DNA from: SAR202 cluster bacterium
GTDB taxonomy: Bacteria; Chloroflexota; Dehalococcoidia; Lucifugimonadales; UBA826
Assembly: GCA_009392675.1 (NCBI GenBank)
Contig: VFFY01000061.1
Location: 1-14,916, forward strand
Direction of reading: 5' to 3'
Length of the DNA: 14,916 nucleotides
Shown here: piece by piece, positions 13,728-14,916 of the stretch
Numbering within the stretch: position 1 is the stretch's first letter
Layout of the letters: each line of letters begins with the position of its first letter
Notes under the pieces: model-generated
Database searches by the model: none
What the model was told of the DNA's origin: nothing
Seen by the model: only the letters and a program-made list of their open reading frames with translations
Program-made: the position numbers and the translations under genes

Positions 13728-14916
13728 GGCAGTTGATGTCCTGATTTTTTTTCCATTAATTATATTAATAACACTTTGTATTTATAAGCTAATCGCTTTC
13801 AGGAAAGGTGGCAATTACGGTCAATCATTGGTTGATCCTGCGAGGCGACTATATTTCTACATAATTTCCGGGGTTGGCCTATCGATGCTTGTGAATGGAT
13901 TGGAACAATCGTCGGTGCACTTGATAGGTTTTCTCGTTTCTCCATCTCTATTGGAGACAAGCCCAGAACGAGCCGCTTTGGGAATATCATTGCTAGTGAT
14001 AGGAGGGCCTCTGTGGATATTGTATTGGCAAAAAATTAACCGGGAGATGTTGAAAAATTCAGATGGGATTACCTCAGGTATAAGAATTGCATATCTTCTT
14101 TTGTGTTTGTCGGTATCTTTCGCCATATCAATAAGTTCTATTTCTGACATCATTTCAGAGACCTTCCAAGCATCCGAATTTAACTGGCCTCGAATACCGA
14201 CTCTAATCATATGGTTATTGGTTTGGAGTTACCATTTAAAAGTGCTGTTGCAAGCCAAACCCTCGAATCATGTATATAGCCAAAGTCTACGTAACACATT
14301 TGTTTACAGCTTTAGCTTTATTGGATTATTTATACTCGCTTCAAGTTTGAGTAGTTTGATTTACCTCGCGGTCTTTAACATTATCCAAAATACTGTAGGC
14401 AATAGGGAAATTTTAATTTCCAACGGTAGCTTTAGCTCGTTAAGGTTAACTGTGTCAGTACTAATAGGTTTTGCGGCATGGTCTGGCCATTGGCTGATCC
14501 TAAGGAACAAATTAGTAAAACAAGAATATGAACCGATCTACTTATACCTAATTTACATGGTTACGATAGTGTCCTTAATGGTATCAAGCACAATGTTGCT
14601 AATGACTCTATTCGGTAAAGTCTTCCAGATTGAGGAAATGGATGGATGGCGATTTATACTTATTTCCTCAATAAGTACGTTGAGCATCGGTGCTGCTGTT
14701 TTGCTTTATCACACAAAGCATGTCCCCAATAACTATCGAATGACTGAATTACTAAAAAAACCTAATGCAGCATTAATATTCTCTTTGGCGTTTTTGGGAT
14801 TGGGGTTCTTGTGTGCAGGGTTTTCAGTGCTAATTCATTCAGTGATGATCTCTCTACTACAACTGAGCTGGACTAATATAGTCCAACCTGATGATTTTTG
14901 GAAAGGTCCTTTATCC
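13720..14916 (+). CDS. Multi-pass membrane protein, DUF5671-like, built of repeats (runs off right edge)
   Basis: The frame opens at ATG 13720 and stays open for 399 codons to the window edge, overlapping the preceding gene by 8 bases (stop TGA at 13725-13727). After one N-terminal membrane segment (about 6-26) the protein repeats a unit of about 70-85 residues made of two membrane helices. The first helix follows Arg or Tyr (RRLYFY at 42-47, R122, R191, IYLYL at 273-277). The second ends in an aromatic/His motif (PLWILYW at 97-103, VWSYH at 168-172, AWSGHW at 253-258, LLYH at 328-331). A fifth unit begins near 345. This resembles the DUF5671 membrane domain, which to my knowledge has no established function. 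It is probably an integral inner-membrane protein co-expressed with the anchored protein before it. There is no ribosome binding site at the ATG. Confidence 0.75.
   Translation, partial: MTEAVDVLIFFPLIILITLCIYKLIAFRKGGNYGQSLVDPARRLYFYIISGVGLSMLVNGLEQSSVHLIGFLVSPSLLETSPERAALGISLLVIGGPLWILYWQKINREMLKNSDGITSGIRIAYLLLCLSVSFAISISSISDIISETFQASEFNWPRIPTLIIWLLVWSYHLKVLLQAKPSNHVYSQSLRNTFVYSFSFIGLFILASSLSSLIYLAVFNIIQNTVGNREILISNGSFSSLRLTVSVLIGFAAWSGHWLILRNKLVKQEYEPIYLYLIYMVTIVSLMVSSTMLLMTLFGKVFQIEEMDGWRFILISSISTLSIGAAVLLYHTKHVPNNYRMTELLKKPNAALIFSLAFLGLGFLCAGFSVLIHSVMISLLQLSWTNIVQPDDFWKGPLS
13843..14718 (+). repeat. Four diverged tandem protein repeats (paired membrane helices)
   Basis: Four units are visible within the DUF5671-like gene, at residues about 42-103, 122-173, 191-258 and 273-333. 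Each has two membrane helices; the first follows Arg or Tyr and the second ends in an aromatic/His motif. Identity between units is low at the DNA level, so this is an old protein-level repeat and not a recent duplication. Confidence 0.5.

Noticed and set aside
13857..14210. Minus-strand 117-codon frame
   Set aside because: It lies opposite the open, strongly membrane-like frame on the plus strand and has no recognisable features.

Overview
The window looks like a stretch of chromosome from a free-living, AT-leaning bacterium of the Chloroflexota, most like marine Dehalococcoidia or the SAR202 group. The basis is a stand-alone NIL-domain protein followed by a CysO-like sulfur carrier directly behind a threonine synthase, a multi-pass DUF5671-type membrane protein, a very large FAD/Fe-S 2-hydroxyacid dehydrogenase, and frequent TTG starts (6 of 15 genes). 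This placement is inferred from gene content and protein similarity recognised by eye; no search was run. There are no rRNA or tRNA genes, insertion sequences, CRISPR arrays or phage genes.

Layout. (1) 1-333, minus: the N-terminal 111 codons of an AMP-forming acyl-CoA synthetase running off the left edge. (2) 334-550: a divergent promoter region. (3) 551-8622, plus, seven genes: a GreA transcript-cleavage factor fused behind a recombinase-type core-binding domain; a 967-residue FAD/4Fe-4S/CCG 2-hydroxyacid dehydrogenase; a beta-hydroxyacid dehydrogenase; an M16 zinc peptidase; then a compact thrC - NIL - cysO-like set. (4) 8633-12337, minus, four genes transcribed in the order aroK - aroB - TauE/SafE permease - tgt. 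The last of these converges on the cysO-like gene with 10 bases between stop codons. (5) 12338-12535: a second divergent region with a good promoter for rph. (6) 12536-14916, plus: rph, a small membrane-anchored protein of unknown function, and a large repeat-built membrane protein running off the right edge.

How the genes work together. The FAD dehydrogenase and beta-hydroxyacid dehydrogenase are adjacent and could serve the oxidation and reduction of small hydroxy acids (glycolate/glyoxylate/tartronate type or 2-hydroxyglutarate), but their substrates cannot be read from sequence. The thrC-NIL-cysO set points to sulfur amino acid synthesis through a protein-bound thiocarboxylate; its carrier ends in Gly-Gly-Arg, so it would need trimming before activation. 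aroK and aroB overlap and supply two shikimate-pathway steps; tgt makes the queuosine precursor modification in tRNA; rph trims tRNA 3' ends. The points most worth a second look are the recombinase-domain/GreA fusion, the thrC-NIL-cysO set with its masked carrier tail, and the internally repeated membrane protein coupled to rph.
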